Origin: Bacteriovorax stolpii
GTDB taxonomy: Bacteria; Bdellovibrionota; Bacteriovoracia; Bacteriovoracales; Bacteriovoracaceae
DNA: 64,000 nucleotides
Reading direction: 5' to 3'
Assembly (NCBI GenBank): GCA_945883845.1
Contig: CAMCYI010000003.1
Span: forward strand, 122,941 to 186,940
The translations under genes and the position numbers were made by a program. The notes under the pieces are model-generated. The model was not told the DNA's origin, did no database searches, and saw only the letters and a program-made list of their open reading frames with translations. Positions 50,816-60,600 of the stretch are shown here, piece by piece. Numbering within the stretch: position 1 is the first letter of the stretch; every line of letters starts with the position of its first letter.

Positions 50816-52087
50816 TTATTCCTGTTCCGCTTTTGGTGCGTAAGCTTCTTTAAGTTCATCAAAGATGCGCTCTTTCATGTTTCCTGCGCGAGAGCACATG
50901 ATATCTGTCACATCGAGCTGGTAATTCACGTAAGCGTCGAGTTTTGTGTCAAAGAATTCATGGTAACAGTCAGGTAGACCAATGACGTGACCGAATTCGT
51001 GACGGATAGTCCAGCGTGATTCATACTCTTCGATCGGTTGGTTAGAATCCATTGTAATTTCATTCCCACCAAGACCATTTACGTGCGGAACTTCGCCTGC
51101 CTTGAACACAAGTTTCGGACCATCAGCAAAGGTTCCGAAGATAAGTTTCATTCCCCATGTCCCGAAACGGAATTCGTCTTCGATATTATCCTGAAGATAA
51201 GGGATAAATTTAGCAATCGACGGAGTGTTGAACGGAACGGTCATGATGTCGTTGAGCCAGATTACGTCTTTTCTTCTGGCGTCTTCCGGGATTTTGAAAA
51301 AAGAATCCCAGTTTGCTTTCGCTGCAGGAAATGTGAACTCATACAGATCGGCAAGTTCATTTTCTTTTGTCGACTGATCCACAACTTCCTGACACTGAGT
51401 TTCTTTAGACCCTTCATAGTTACGGCAAGTGCGGTATAGAGCTTCTTTAATAAGCTCTAGCTTTGAAGGTTCGATAGTTGCTACATCTTTAAGGTCAGCT
51501 GCAGTGATATTGTTTTTTGTGAGGAAGTAATAACCGCGTACGTCTGCAGCAGCGGCCCACTTGTATTCTTCTCTCCATGGATTGAGAGACTTGTAACGGG
51601 CAGCTCCCTGATAGTTGCGGTCGAGTTTTCTTCCTTCAGTCGCGAAAGTCTTGTCATCAACACCTTGAGTGTCAGAAGGAATTTCTTCGGTACCGAAAAT
51701 CACAGTGACCATTTCTTTCGGCATTGATGCTTCGAGAGCATTTGCTTCAGCAGCAAGGATCGCAGGATTGTATTTGTTTGGTTTATCGATCGGGTAGCTA
51801 ATGCGAGTTTCGGGAGATGTCAGGCGAATGGCTGTCTCCGGAGTTCTTGTGGCATTGATCTGGTTTACCCATTGAGCAAGACGCTCACCGAGCTTGATGG
51901 ATTTTTCAATTTCCGGATCAAGATCAACTTCAACGTTGAGTTTATTTTTATTCGCACTTTTCCCATGAGCAAGATACGCACGATATTCGGCGGACGTCGC
52001 TTCCGGATCAAGATGTGGTTTATGGGCCGGGGCCGCAAAAACGGGAGTCGTCATTAAAAGAACGAGGCCGAGATTGAGAGTCTTCAT
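50816..52087 (-). CDS. Secreted metzincin-type zinc endopeptidase
   Basis: A 423-residue protein. The ATG at 52087 has an AAGGAG Shine-Dalgarno and opens a signal peptide (TTPVFAAPAH). The open frame upstream is not used. The zinc motif at 363-373 is HEFGHVIGLPD, the HExxHxxGxxD form found in snapalysin-like metzincins, and a Met-turn (DIMCS) follows at about 395. The 340 residues before the site contain several conserved-looking Cys (YRTCRNYEG, ETQCQEV) and may include a propeptide. It is cotranscribed with the M28 peptidase. TIMPs act on metzincins, so it is also a possible target of the TIMP-like protein at 31713. Confidence 0.85.
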   Translation of the reverse strand: MKTLNLGLVLLMTTPVFAAPAHKPHLDPEATSAEYRAYLAHGKSANKNKLNVEVDLDPEIEKSIKLGERLAQWVNQINATRTPETAIRLTSPETRISYPIDKPNKYNPAILAAEANALEASMPKEMVTVIFGTEEIPSDTQGVDDKTFATEGRKLDRNYQGAARYKSLNPWREEYKWAAAADVRGYYFLTKNNITAADLKDVATIEPSKLELIKEALYRTCRNYEGSKETQCQEVVDQSTKENELADLYEFTFPAAKANWDSFFKIPEDARRKDVIWLNDIMTVPFNTPSIAKFIPYLQDNIEDEFRFGTWGMKLIFGTFADGPKLVFKAGEVPHVNGLGGNEITMDSNQPIEEYESRWTIRHEFGHVIGLPDCYHEFFDTKLDAYVNYQLDVTDIMCSRAGNMKERIFDELKEAYAPKAEQE

Positions 52088-52200
52088 AGTGCTCCTTGAG
52101 GTGAAAATCTCCCGGACTATACAAATTCCGTGAGAGCACGTACAGGGGAGTGAAAGCTTTTCAGTTGAAAATATCGGGGCCTTTTCGACACCAAAGTTAT

Positions 52201-52256
52201 TGAAATGACAGGCAGCAAACTGACATTTCATGCCCAACCTTTAGACAGATATCTGT
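52201..52256. promoter_or_regulatory. Inverted repeats in the divergent peptidase promoter region
   Basis: TGAAATG (52201-52207) and CATTTCA (52224-52230) form a spaced dyad. ACAGATATCTGT (52245-52256) is a perfect 12-bp palindrome. Both lie between divergent peptidase genes (metzincin leftward, M28 rightward) and could be operators. A TATGAT -10 follows at 52291-52296. Confidence 0.4.
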
Positions 52257-52307
52257 AAACTGTGCCCGGGTTGTTTTCAGGGCCTCGGGGTATGATATTT
52301 TTGTGAG

Positions 52308-53483
52308 ATGAAAACCAATTCATCACTCACAGTTTTTGCGGCCCTGACTCTTTCACTGAATGCGTACGCAGGCCCGGTCTGGCTCACGATGAGTAGTGCG
52401 GTTTTGAGTGGAATTCAAAGTACGCTGCCAAAAAATGCTTTGGTTCTCGAACACAAAGACAATACAAGTCTGATTCAGGTTCAGGACGCAGATGTTTCGA
52501 AAATTTCCGGGACGATTCATCAAAAACTCAAGCGTTGTGGTGGGTTTTCTGCCCATTCGAATTTCGCTGATGGAAAAGATGGTCTTAGTAAGTTTGCTTT
52601 CTGGAACCGGCGTAAGAATCTTGAGTTTTCAAGCTATGAAGTAGATAAGCACGACATCACTCAGCCCATGATCGATGATGTTTCTGAAGACGAGATCCGT
52701 GCCATGATCCTGTCTCTCTCGAGTTTTAAAAACCGAGGCCACAAGTCAGCATCAGGTGTGGAGTCGACCCAGTCGATTAAGGACAAATGGGCTGAACTTT
52801 CTCAGGGGCGCTCAGATATTTCCATCGAAAGTTTTAAGCATAAAGATTTTCCGCAACCCTCTTTGATCCTCACGATTGAAGGATCAACAGCGAAAGAAGA
52901 GATTGTTATTTTAGGAGCTCACGCTGATAGTATTTCAAGCGGCCGCATTGCTCCCGGTGCTGATGATAATGCTTCTGGTGTGGCCTCGGTTACTGAAGTA
53001 CTGCGCTTGCTCGTTGCTCATGACCTGCAACCGGCCAGGACAATTAAGCTTATAGCCTACGCTGCCGAAGAGGTCGGTCTTTTGGGATCTCAGGAAATTG
53101 CGAAACAATTTAAAAAAGACAAAAAAAATGTCGTCGGTGTGCTTCAACTCGATATGACGTTATTCAAAGGCACTCAAGATAAAGACATTCTTCTCATCAG
53201 TGATTATACGAATCGTAAGCAGAATGAATTTCTCGGCAAGCTTATTGATCAGTACGTGAAAGTTCCATGGGGTTATTCTGAGTGCGGTTACGGTTGCTCA
53301 GATCATGCTTCGTGGACTGCTCAAGGGTATCCGGCATCTTTTCCATTTGAGTCTACATTTGATGATCATAATCCTCACATCCATTCTGAAAACGACACTC
53401 TTGAGAATGCAGGCGGAAGTGCTGACCATGCTGTACCTTTTGCAAGACTTGCTCTCGCCTTTGTGGCTGAATTGTCGTTCTAA
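52308..53483 (+). CDS. Secreted M28 family zinc aminopeptidase (Ap1-like)
   Basis: A 391-residue protein with a signal peptide (about 1-21, LNAYAGP). An N-terminal region of about 160 residues precedes the M28 domain. Zinc ligands: GAHADSIS (His, Asp), GADDNASGV (Asp), AAEEVGLLGS (Glu-Glu), LQLDMTLF (Asp) and NPHIHSENDT (His). It is similar in layout to Vibrio leucine aminopeptidase Ap1. A CxxxCGYGC-like segment near 325 suggests a disulfide. A TATGAT -10 ends 11 bases before the ATG, so the leader is only about 5 bases long. Confidence 0.9.
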   Translation: MKTNSSLTVFAALTLSLNAYAGPVWLTMSSAVLSGIQSTLPKNALVLEHKDNTSLIQVQDADVSKISGTIHQKLKRCGGFSAHSNFADGKDGLSKFAFWNRRKNLEFSSYEVDKHDITQPMIDDVSEDEIRAMILSLSSFKNRGHKSASGVESTQSIKDKWAELSQGRSDISIESFKHKDFPQPSLILTIEGSTAKEEIVILGAHADSISSGRIAPGADDNASGVASVTEVLRLLVAHDLQPARTIKLIAYAAEEVGLLGSQEIAKQFKKDKKNVVGVLQLDMTLFKGTQDKDILLISDYTNRKQNEFLGKLIDQYVKVPWGYSECGYGCSDHASWTAQGYPASFPFESTFDDHNPHIHSENDTLENAGGSADHAVPFARLALAFVAELSF

Positions 53484-53505
53484 ACAAGGCAAAAATAGCT
53501 CAGTT

Positions 53506-53535
53506 TTGACTCTTAACTGCGAGTTAGGGCACAAT
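53506..53535 (+). promoter_or_regulatory. Leaderless promoter of the CAP gene
   Basis: TTGACT (53506-53511), an 18-base spacer, then CACAAT (53530-53535), which ends 6 bases before the ATG at 53542. No Shine-Dalgarno. Confidence 0.55.
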
Positions 53536-53541
53536 GAGAAA

Positions 53542-53982
53542 ATGAAATATTTATCCTCTTTTTTCGTGCTGCTGATTTTCGCAACTCCTGTTTTTGCCAA
53601 GCCAACTCTTGCTGAAGAATATCTCCTCCTGATGAATAATTTTCGTCAGTCCCAGGGTCTTCGTCCGTTAACTCCGAACACATATATGTCGTCGGCTGCG
53701 ATCAAGCACAGCAAGAACATGGGCCGCAAGCTTATCCCATTCGGACACCTCGGCTCTTCAAAAAGATGCTCGTACGTTCAGAAAGCAATGGGTGGAGGAA
53801 ATCTTTGTGGTGAAATCGTAGCTCAGGGACAAGCAACACCTGCGGCAGTTCTCAAGGCCTGGAAGAATTCTTTGGGACATCGTAAGGTCATGCTGGAATC
53901 AAGATACACACACACTGGCATCGGCGTCGTCCGTGGTATTAATGGAACTCTCTACTGGACTCAGATTTTTCTCGAACGTTAA
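53542..53982 (+). CDS. Secreted CAP-domain (SCP/PR1-like) protein
   Basis: A 146-residue protein with a signal peptide (FVLLIFATPVFAKP). It is a compact CAP domain: NFRQSQGLRPLTPN, the AIKHSKNM helix with its histidine, GGGNLCGEIVAQG, and AWKNSLGHRKVML, then GIGVVRG..YWTQIFL. CAP proteins are secreted, with proposed lipid-binding or protease-related roles, and bacterial functions are mostly unknown. The two cysteines (RCSYVQK and LCGEI) probably pair. Its stop overlaps that of the convergent PLP gene by 4 bases. Confidence 0.87.
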   Translation: MKYLSSFFVLLIFATPVFAKPTLAEEYLLLMNNFRQSQGLRPLTPNTYMSSAAIKHSKNMGRKLIPFGHLGSSKRCSYVQKAMGGGNLCGEIVAQGQATPAAVLKAWKNSLGHRKVMLESRYTHTGIGVVRGINGTLYWTQIFLER

Positions 53983-55130
53983 AGGATTGTCTGTCCGTCG
54001 CCACGATACGTAGCAACCACACCTTCAAGCTGACTTCCGCGAATAAGATGAATATGACTGAATCGCTCGCAGGCCTCACCGGCCTTGGCATGTCTCATGA
54101 AAACAACATCACCAATGTTAAGTGAAATATTTTGCGGACATGACATCGGAGTCTGCACTTCACCGGCCCCCTCATTAGCGAGGAGCTTCAATCCATGCGG
54201 TAAATAAGGTGTAGGTGTCTTTAAAGCGACATTTTCACCTGAGGCAATATATCCGCCACCAAGACATGTGATAAGACCTGGAAGTGGTTTACGTACGACC
54301 GGAAGAGTGAAACCCATGGCAGGAGTGAGAGTGAAATCCTGATAATGATCAAAGAGGACCGGCGCAAAGAACCCTGAACCGACAGTGATTTCTGTCACGA
54401 CTTTCTCTTCGCGCGTGGACTGGATACTTCCGGTTCCTCCACCGTTCACAAACTCAAGCTTGAAACCTGCTTTCTGAATTTCTTCTACCATGAGGGCACG
54501 ACGCTTGCGGAGTTGCTTGATGGAAAGTTTTTTCAGGAATCGCATGAGCCAGGATTCTTTATCCATCACTCCAGCAATCTGAGCTTCATATCCCATGGCA
54601 CCCACGAGACGAATCTGCGGATACTTCTTAATCACACTTAGAAGGGCCTGAAGTGTTTCCAATTTCTGTAGTGCCGATCGATAGACTCCGAACCGGACAA
54701 ACGGCAGGTCCATGGAAAGATCGAGATCAAGACAGATGCGGAAAGGGGCATTGTACTTTGCGAGTAGTTCGATGTGCTCAGGAAGATCCACCATGAGTGT
54801 TATCTCTTGCGGATTCCTGGCCAGGATCTCAAGGGATTTTCTATCGACCGTCGGATAACCAATCAGAATATCCTTGAAGCCCAGATCTCTCAGCCAGAGT
54901 GACTCAGCGAGAGTAAAAGTCATCAGACCCTGAAAGACAGAATTTGAAGCAAGAACTTTTTTAATCAGCTCCACTGAACGAATGGACTTGGTGGCGACGC
55001 GGATTTTTTTTCCACCCGCATTCTCTTTTGCCCATGAAATATTTTTTTCAAATGCATTGAGGTCAAGATAGAGAGCAGGCGAAGGAGAGTCCTTCAGGGC
55101 CTCTACATACTGTGAGTAAAGTGAGCTCAT
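53979..55130 (-). CDS. Fold-III PLP enzyme: amino acid deaminase/aldolase (D-threonine-aldolase-like)
   Basis: A 383-residue cytoplasmic enzyme. The alanine-racemase-type N-terminal barrel carries the PLP lysine K48 in RVATKSIRS. The C-terminal domain resembles D-serine dehydratase/D-threonine aldolase proteins (VGSGFFAPVLFDHYQ, GDVVFMRHAKAGE and GVVATYRGDGQTIL). It would act on a beta-hydroxy D-amino acid or a related amino alcohol. It is the third gene of a coupled operon after the ceramidase-like and sphingomyelinase-like genes (4-base ATGA overlap, 55127-55130), which raises the possibility of an amino alcohol or serine-derived substrate. Confidence 0.82.
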   Translation of the reverse strand: MSSLYSQYVEALKDSPSPALYLDLNAFEKNISWAKENAGGKKIRVATKSIRSVELIKKVLASNSVFQGLMTFTLAESLWLRDLGFKDILIGYPTVDRKSLEILARNPQEITLMVDLPEHIELLAKYNAPFRICLDLDLSMDLPFVRFGVYRSALQKLETLQALLSVIKKYPQIRLVGAMGYEAQIAGVMDKESWLMRFLKKLSIKQLRKRRALMVEEIQKAGFKLEFVNGGGTGSIQSTREEKVVTEITVGSGFFAPVLFDHYQDFTLTPAMGFTLPVVRKPLPGLITCLGGGYIASGENVALKTPTPYLPHGLKLLANEGAGEVQTPMSCPQNISLNIGDVVFMRHAKAGEACERFSHIHLIRGSQLEGVVATYRGDGQTIL

Positions 55131-56002
55131 AGAATCCGGATCTGCGCTTCAATGGCCTGGTGATCGGAAAGCGGACACTCGACTCCTTTGATTTTTCCAA
55201 AGAACGGGCGAATGCGTTTATGTTGAATAACTGCCCGTGCTTTGCGCGGATTCAGGAGGACGTTATCTACCATTTGCTTGGCCGGGTATTTAACACTTTT
55301 ATAGCAAGGAATATCGTAGGAGCTGGATGGGACATCAGGGTTTTCGACTTGAGGTGTTTCCATATTCAGCAAAGAAAGTGTTTTATGAAAATCGTCTTCC
55401 TTGACATCGATGTTAAGATCCCCCGCCAGGATGAGAGGGATTGATTCAGATCTTGCAGAAACACCGCGACTGTAGAAATCATGTATCTCTTCAACCTGTG
55501 ACCAGCGCGCCCTGCGATTGTGTTCTTCGTCTCCAGCATTCAGATGTGTCGTTGAGAGATGAACGTTTCTTCCGGAAGGGAGTTCGAGGTTAAGGAGGAG
55601 TACGCCTTTAGCCGCGAAACAATCGGCTCCCGTACACTGATTATAGTAGTTGTAATCAATTGAACTCATCGGATATCGGCTGAGAGCGAAGAGTCCTGAA
55701 GTCATCACGTGTTTCCAGCGACCGCTGCGGCCTAGATCAACCTGATAGGGGTATTTTGATTTCAGAGCTTCACCGACCTTCCTGCGAAAGCATTTCATGA
55801 AAGCTTCCTGAAGGACGATAACATCGTGGTCAACTTTTAAAAGTTCATTGATGATGAGTTGCGTGCGATCACCTTGCACAGAAAATTTCACGGGCTTCGG
55901 AAGCATGTACACGTTCCAGGTCAGGAGCTTAAGCGTCACTGGTGCCTCAGCTGACCAGACTGAAAAAGAAAATAAGCTAATCAGGATGAAAATCATTTTC
56001 AT
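55127..56002 (-). CDS. Secreted endonuclease/exonuclease/phosphatase-fold hydrolase, sphingomyelinase-like
   Basis: A 291-residue protein with a signal peptide (about 1-17, LFSFSVWSAEA). EEP-fold catalytic residues: LTWNVYMLPKP (Asn), VLQEAF (metal-ligand Glu), STTHLNAG (His), LILAGDLNID (Asp, Asn) and PLSDHQAIEA (Asp-His). The NVYMLP start is typical of bacterial and animal neutral sphingomyelinase-type phospholipases C. Six cysteines suggest disulfides. It overlaps the genes on both sides by 4 bases. Lipid specificity is inferred; a phosphatase or nuclease role is less likely because of the export and context. Confidence 0.8.
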   Translation of the reverse strand: MKMIFILISLFSFSVWSAEAPVTLKLLTWNVYMLPKPVKFSVQGDRTQLIINELLKVDHDVIVLQEAFMKCFRRKVGEALKSKYPYQVDLGRSGRWKHVMTSGLFALSRYPMSSIDYNYYNQCTGADCFAAKGVLLLNLELPSGRNVHLSTTHLNAGDEEHNRRARWSQVEEIHDFYSRGVSARSESIPLILAGDLNIDVKEDDFHKTLSLLNMETPQVENPDVPSSSYDIPCYKSVKYPAKQMVDNVLLNPRKARAVIQHKRIRPFFGKIKGVECPLSDHQAIEAQIRIL

Positions 56003-57612
56003 ACCGTTCTCCGTGCAAGTTCATCAGCGGGGAATGGCACAGGCCTTTCTCCGCTTTCTTTAATATTAATATTGAGTTGTTCAAATAATTCAATGATCGC
56101 GTTCACCATTTCGGTGTGCGTGTTCCTGCCGTGAACGTTGTGTCCGCCTTCATAACATTGCATGTCGTACTCTTCCGGGGTTGTGATGTATCCCATGTAG
56201 CAGTTTGCGTAGGAAGTAATGATGACTTTTTTAAATCCATTATGGAAGGAGCGCCGGGAGATTTCCTGGCGCAAACGCCGGGCCGACACGGTCGTTATCT
56301 CGCCGGGAACGGCGACTATCAAAACATTTCCTAAAGCGATTAATTGAAATGGAATTGTTCCAGGAACCCACGGAAGCGTTTTAAGTGCACCTGCCTTTGC
56401 TGTAACTCTCACTGACTCGACAGTTTTATCCGGAAGTGGCGGAAGCTTCTCCCACAAACTTAACGGAATCCCTGCAAATGAACCTGTGCGGTGATCCAGC
56501 ATAACGTCTTTTCTTCCATGAGCATTAAAGAAGCTTTGATCTTCCGGATGCCTGATGAGCCTGACAGTCTTATGGATCTTACTGACTATTCTTAAGAGCG
56601 GCTTGAGTGCGAGTGGGGCGCCCGGACCTTCGAGAGTTCCCATAAAAAAACTCACGCCATGTGCGGGAGGAGCAAGACGCTGGGCCATATTTACGAATGT
56701 ATGGGCAGAACGAATTTCTCCGTTAATTTCCTGCTGGCCTTGAATTCTTTGTGACTCCCGGAACTGGATCTCACCATTGAACTCTGCACTCTCGTACTGA
56801 TCCGCGAATTTTCCGCGCATGAGTTTTGTTTTCTTGTCCCAGTAAAAATTCGGAGAGACGTCACCGGCCGAACTCTGCATGAAGAAGGCGGTCGTTCCTG
56901 GATTTTTACTTTCAAAAAGTGCAGCTGCTACACCTTTGTTATCGTGATGGATGCGTTTATTGTAACTGGAGATACTGGTGCAGTGGACACCGAAAAAGTT
57001 GAGCATGCCCCGCAACTGTCCTTCAGGCGACTTAATGAGAATTCCTTCCATCGTGCGCGAGACGGCCTTCTCTTTTTCACCGAGCTTAATATCTTCAACA
57101 TCAGCATTGTTCTTGAATGCTGTCATTGAACGGTTAAAAGCGACTTCTTTATCGAGACTGATTTCGACTTCGCCCCAAGTGAGCAGGGACGGAGCGAGAT
57201 CTTTGCGCGCAAGTTCCACTGCCTGAACAGCGGCACCAGCGACACGATCAAAAACTCTCGTCTGAAATCCGGGGATAGTGAAATTATAAAAAGGATAGTG
57301 ACTGTAACCACCGGGAGCAGAGTGGGTGTGTTGTGCTGTCACGAGAAGATCTGCGTGCGTGAGATTCCATCCGTGTTGTTCAAGACGATTGAGAATTTCC
57401 TGTTTTAGAGCAATCGTCACGAAGGCCTGTTCAAGATGGATTGTCACCACCGGCGACTTTCCCACTTCCTGCAGGACCATCGCACGCGCCATAAGCGGAG
57501 TTGCAACTTCTTTGACGACGTTGTGAAACTGGCCATATCCCATCATTCCGATTCCGGGAATAAAACATGTCATTTCGGTTTTGCCGAAACCACATTCATA
57601 AATTGATTTCAT
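55999..57612 (-). CDS. Neutral ceramidase-like amidohydrolase
   Basis: A 537-residue protein resembling neutral/alkaline ceramidases, which hydrolyse ceramide to sphingosine and fatty acid. Seen are the start GFGKTEMTCF with GIGMMGYGQ, the zinc-binding AQHTHSAPGGY (H95, H97), GVHCTSIS (H210) and the serine motif SSAGDVSPN with S253, where known enzymes have NxGDVSPN. Secreted family members carry a signal peptide, but none is visible here, although the next gene has one. It is the first gene of the three-gene operon. The ATG has a GATAAT -10 six bases upstream and no clear Shine-Dalgarno. Confidence 0.85.
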   Translation of the reverse strand: MKSIYECGFGKTEMTCFIPGIGMMGYGQFHNVVKEVATPLMARAMVLQEVGKSPVVTIHLEQAFVTIALKQEILNRLEQHGWNLTHADLLVTAQHTHSAPGGYSHYPFYNFTIPGFQTRVFDRVAGAAVQAVELARKDLAPSLLTWGEVEISLDKEVAFNRSMTAFKNNADVEDIKLGEKEKAVSRTMEGILIKSPEGQLRGMLNFFGVHCTSISSYNKRIHHDNKGVAAALFESKNPGTTAFFMQSSAGDVSPNFYWDKKTKLMRGKFADQYESAEFNGEIQFRESQRIQGQQEINGEIRSAHTFVNMAQRLAPPAHGVSFFMGTLEGPGAPLALKPLLRIVSKIHKTVRLIRHPEDQSFFNAHGRKDVMLDHRTGSFAGIPLSLWEKLPPLPDKTVESVRVTAKAGALKTLPWVPGTIPFQLIALGNVLIVAVPGEITTVSARRLRQEISRRSFHNGFKKVIITSYANCYMGYITTPEEYDMQCYEGGHNVHGRNTHTEMVNAIIELFEQLNINIKESGERPVPFPADELARRTV

Positions 57613-57618
57613 CTCTCT

Positions 57619-57646
57619 ATTATCGTGTTTGACTAAAATAGCTCAA
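57619..57646 (-). promoter_or_regulatory. Leaderless promoter of the ceramidase operon
   Basis: On the minus strand, TTGAGC (57641-57646), a 16-base spacer and GATAAT (57619-57624), which ends 6 bases before the ATG at 57612. Confidence 0.58.
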
Positions 57647-57671
57647 AGAGAAAAGAGAGATTTTTTTTCTG

Positions 57672-60600
57672 TTAATTATACTGCAGTGAGAGAGTGGACG
57701 TTCCGTCATGGCGCTTGTTTAGCATGAGATTGACCGGCAGGGAATTTGTCAGGGCCTTGATGTGAGAAATCACTCCTACCATCAGACCTCGGGTCTGAAT
57801 CTGGTTAAGCATATCGAGAACGTCTTCCAGAGAATCCTGGTCAAGTGTTCCGAAACCCTCATCGATGAACAGGGAATCAATTTCCGCTTGCCCCCGGGTC
57901 ATTTCCGCCAATGCGAGGGCCATGGCAAGGGAAACCATGAAGGTCTCACCACCTGAAAGGGTCCCGACTTTCCGGAAGCCTCCATCCCGGAACTTATCCA
58001 GGACATAGAACTCAGGAGTGATTTTCCCGGTTTTGGACTGATGAACGATTTCATAACGGCCCTGGCAAAGTTTCTGGAGTTCTTCGTTGGTCTGAGCGAT
58101 GAGATTTTCTTCCACCAGCGAGAGAACAAACGTTCTGAGATCGTCTTTGCCCAGAATCGTGTAAAGACGCTCGAGTCTCTGGAGGCGCCCGGTGATGTCC
58201 TTACTCTTCAATTCAAGAAGCGTGATACGATCCTGGCGTTTTTCCCAGTCAGCAAGGCGAGCGACTGTTGCTGCGAGGCCTTCTTTTTCGGTGGCAACTT
58301 TTGCTGCGAAGAATTCTTTTTCTGATAGGACCAGTTCTTTAACAGGAATATAAAGATCAGGGATGCTCGAGAGATCGAGATCAAAGCTTTTCAATGAACT
58401 GATGAGCTGTCTGAGAGATTCACGTTCCACGACAAGACTAGCAGCTGCACTCACGCGAATTTCGTCACGAGCGCGAAAGAAATGCAGTTCAATTTCTTTT
58501 ACAAGTTCAAGAATCTGGATCAGGCGGCCGGAGGCTTCTTTCAATAGCTGATCATGCCGCCGGTAGTGTGAGTCTCGTTTCTTAAATTCTTCCTCGAGAA
58601 AGCGCACTGTTGCTTCGAGTGCTTTGATTTTATCTGAGGCCTTATCAGATCCCAGCTCTTTTTTAAGTTCAGTCAGGAGGGCAGTGTGAGTCTTGATTGT
58701 TTCTTCGAGTTCAGATTCTACTGAGGCAAGATCAGTTTTTGCTTTCGTCATCGATTCATCCAGATACTGGCGATCTTTGCGGGCATGCTCATATTGAGTT
58801 TCCCTGTCGCGAAAATCTTTAAATACTGAAAGTGTTGATTTGAGACCTGTGAGTACTGCCCCTGTGAGTTCCTGCGGAATTAAAGATCCCAGAATTGTCC
58901 GGAGACTACTCAGATCCTGGTTCTTTTTTTCGAGGAGAGAGGATCTTTCCAGTAACTCGGTTCTGGACTTTGAAAAATCTTCGCGAGTCTTCTTGAGAAT
59001 CTCCAGCAGCTTGTTTTCTTCACCCGTCATTTGATCGAGTTCCCACTTCTGTTGGTTCAGGAGCGCAAGTTTCTGCTCGAGTACTTCTGGTTCGAGAAGT
59101 GTGAGCTTGATGGTCTCTTCTAGACCACTCATCTCAGACTTCTTCAAAGTCAGTGATTCATTAATCGATTTAAGTGATTTTTCGAAGGACTTTTTTTCTT
59201 CAGACAGGCGGATCATCTCGCCTTCGAGGACTTCAAGTCGTTCGAGCTGTAGTTTAAGATCATCTGCTGCGAGTGTTGTCTGGAGTTCTTTCCAGCGTGC
59301 TTTGGGAACTTTTGTCTCACAAACAGGACAAGATTCATTTTCAATTGTGGTTTCATGGGTCCGGCAAAGGGACACAGCACTTAAAAGTCCGCTGAGCTTC
59401 TTTGTGGTCCTGAGAGGAAGAGTTTCCTTCTCATTTTCAGCAACCTTCAACATTATTTTTTTCAGGTGAGTCGATTCACTATCAAAATCAATATCCAGGG
59501 CCATGATGGTTTTGGTCAATTCCAGCGTCAGGACTTCTGCTCGATGCTTTTTTTCCCGGTCAGCTTTCAACTTTTCACGCTCTGCTATCACCCGCGCCAA
59601 TTCTTCTGTAAAATTCTTTGGCAAAGCTTCTTTCTTTGCCTGAATTTCCTTCAGCTCCCGGGATCTCTCTTTTCCAAATTCTTCGTATTCATCGAGACGT
59701 TTTTTAGCGTTTTTTTCAGATTCCTTAAGCAGATTCATCTCGTGATGAAGATCAAACAGGGACTCAAGATTCTTCTGATGGATGCGAAGATCAGATGCCG
59801 GCAAAGTCAGCTTTTGCTCGAGGAGAGTTTTATCTTTTTCGATGGTTACTTCTTGTTCCCGTGCAGACAGAAGTTTTTTCGAGATCACTTCAGCTTCAAG
59901 CTTAAATTTCGCGACTTTTGCAGTGAGGCTATTCTTCTGAATGGCGATGGCCGATTCTTTTTCTTCAAGCTTCAGAAGTTCCTGAAGCCTGGGCTGTTCT
60001 TTCGCCTGAACTTTACGGGCCGACTCAAAAGCTTCCTGGGCACGGCCGGATTCAGCTAAGTTTTCATTCTGCGTGCGGGTTAGATCTGCAATATCCCCCC
60101 GGGTCGATTCAATCTTTTTCTGATTTTTTTGATTTTCTTCAAAGTAGTGATGAAGAGTGCGATACTGCTGATCGAAAGCATCGAGCAGACGAAAAGAAGA
60201 TTCACTCTCACGGAGAAGGCCATCAAGTTGTGTTTTTTTCTTTTTAAGATCTTCGCCACTGGCACCCGAGTCTTTTAGTGTCTGCATCTCCACATCGAGT
60301 TGCTTTCTTCCTTCTCGTGCTTCTTCAAGATCCAGACGCAGGCGAGCCGAAAGACCTTCAAGGACGTCCCCTGGATACAGTTTTTCCAGAATGGCCTTGC
60401 GGTCTGAGAATGTACTGCCGAGGAACTTCGCGAATTCGCCCTGGTTTAGAATGATACACTTGCAGAACTGATCAAAGTCGAGCTGAAGGATTTCTTCGAT
60501 GGATTTTGTGACGATGGTTTTCGGACTGTTGAAATCGCTGCCATCAACTTCATACAACTCGCGAACTGGGGACTGTGGAGTCGAGTAGGGCTCTCCGTTC

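Noticed and set aside
52085..52237. Long upstream start of the metzincin gene
   Set aside because: The 50 extra residues precede a clear signal peptide at the ATG at 52087 with an AAGGAG Shine-Dalgarno.
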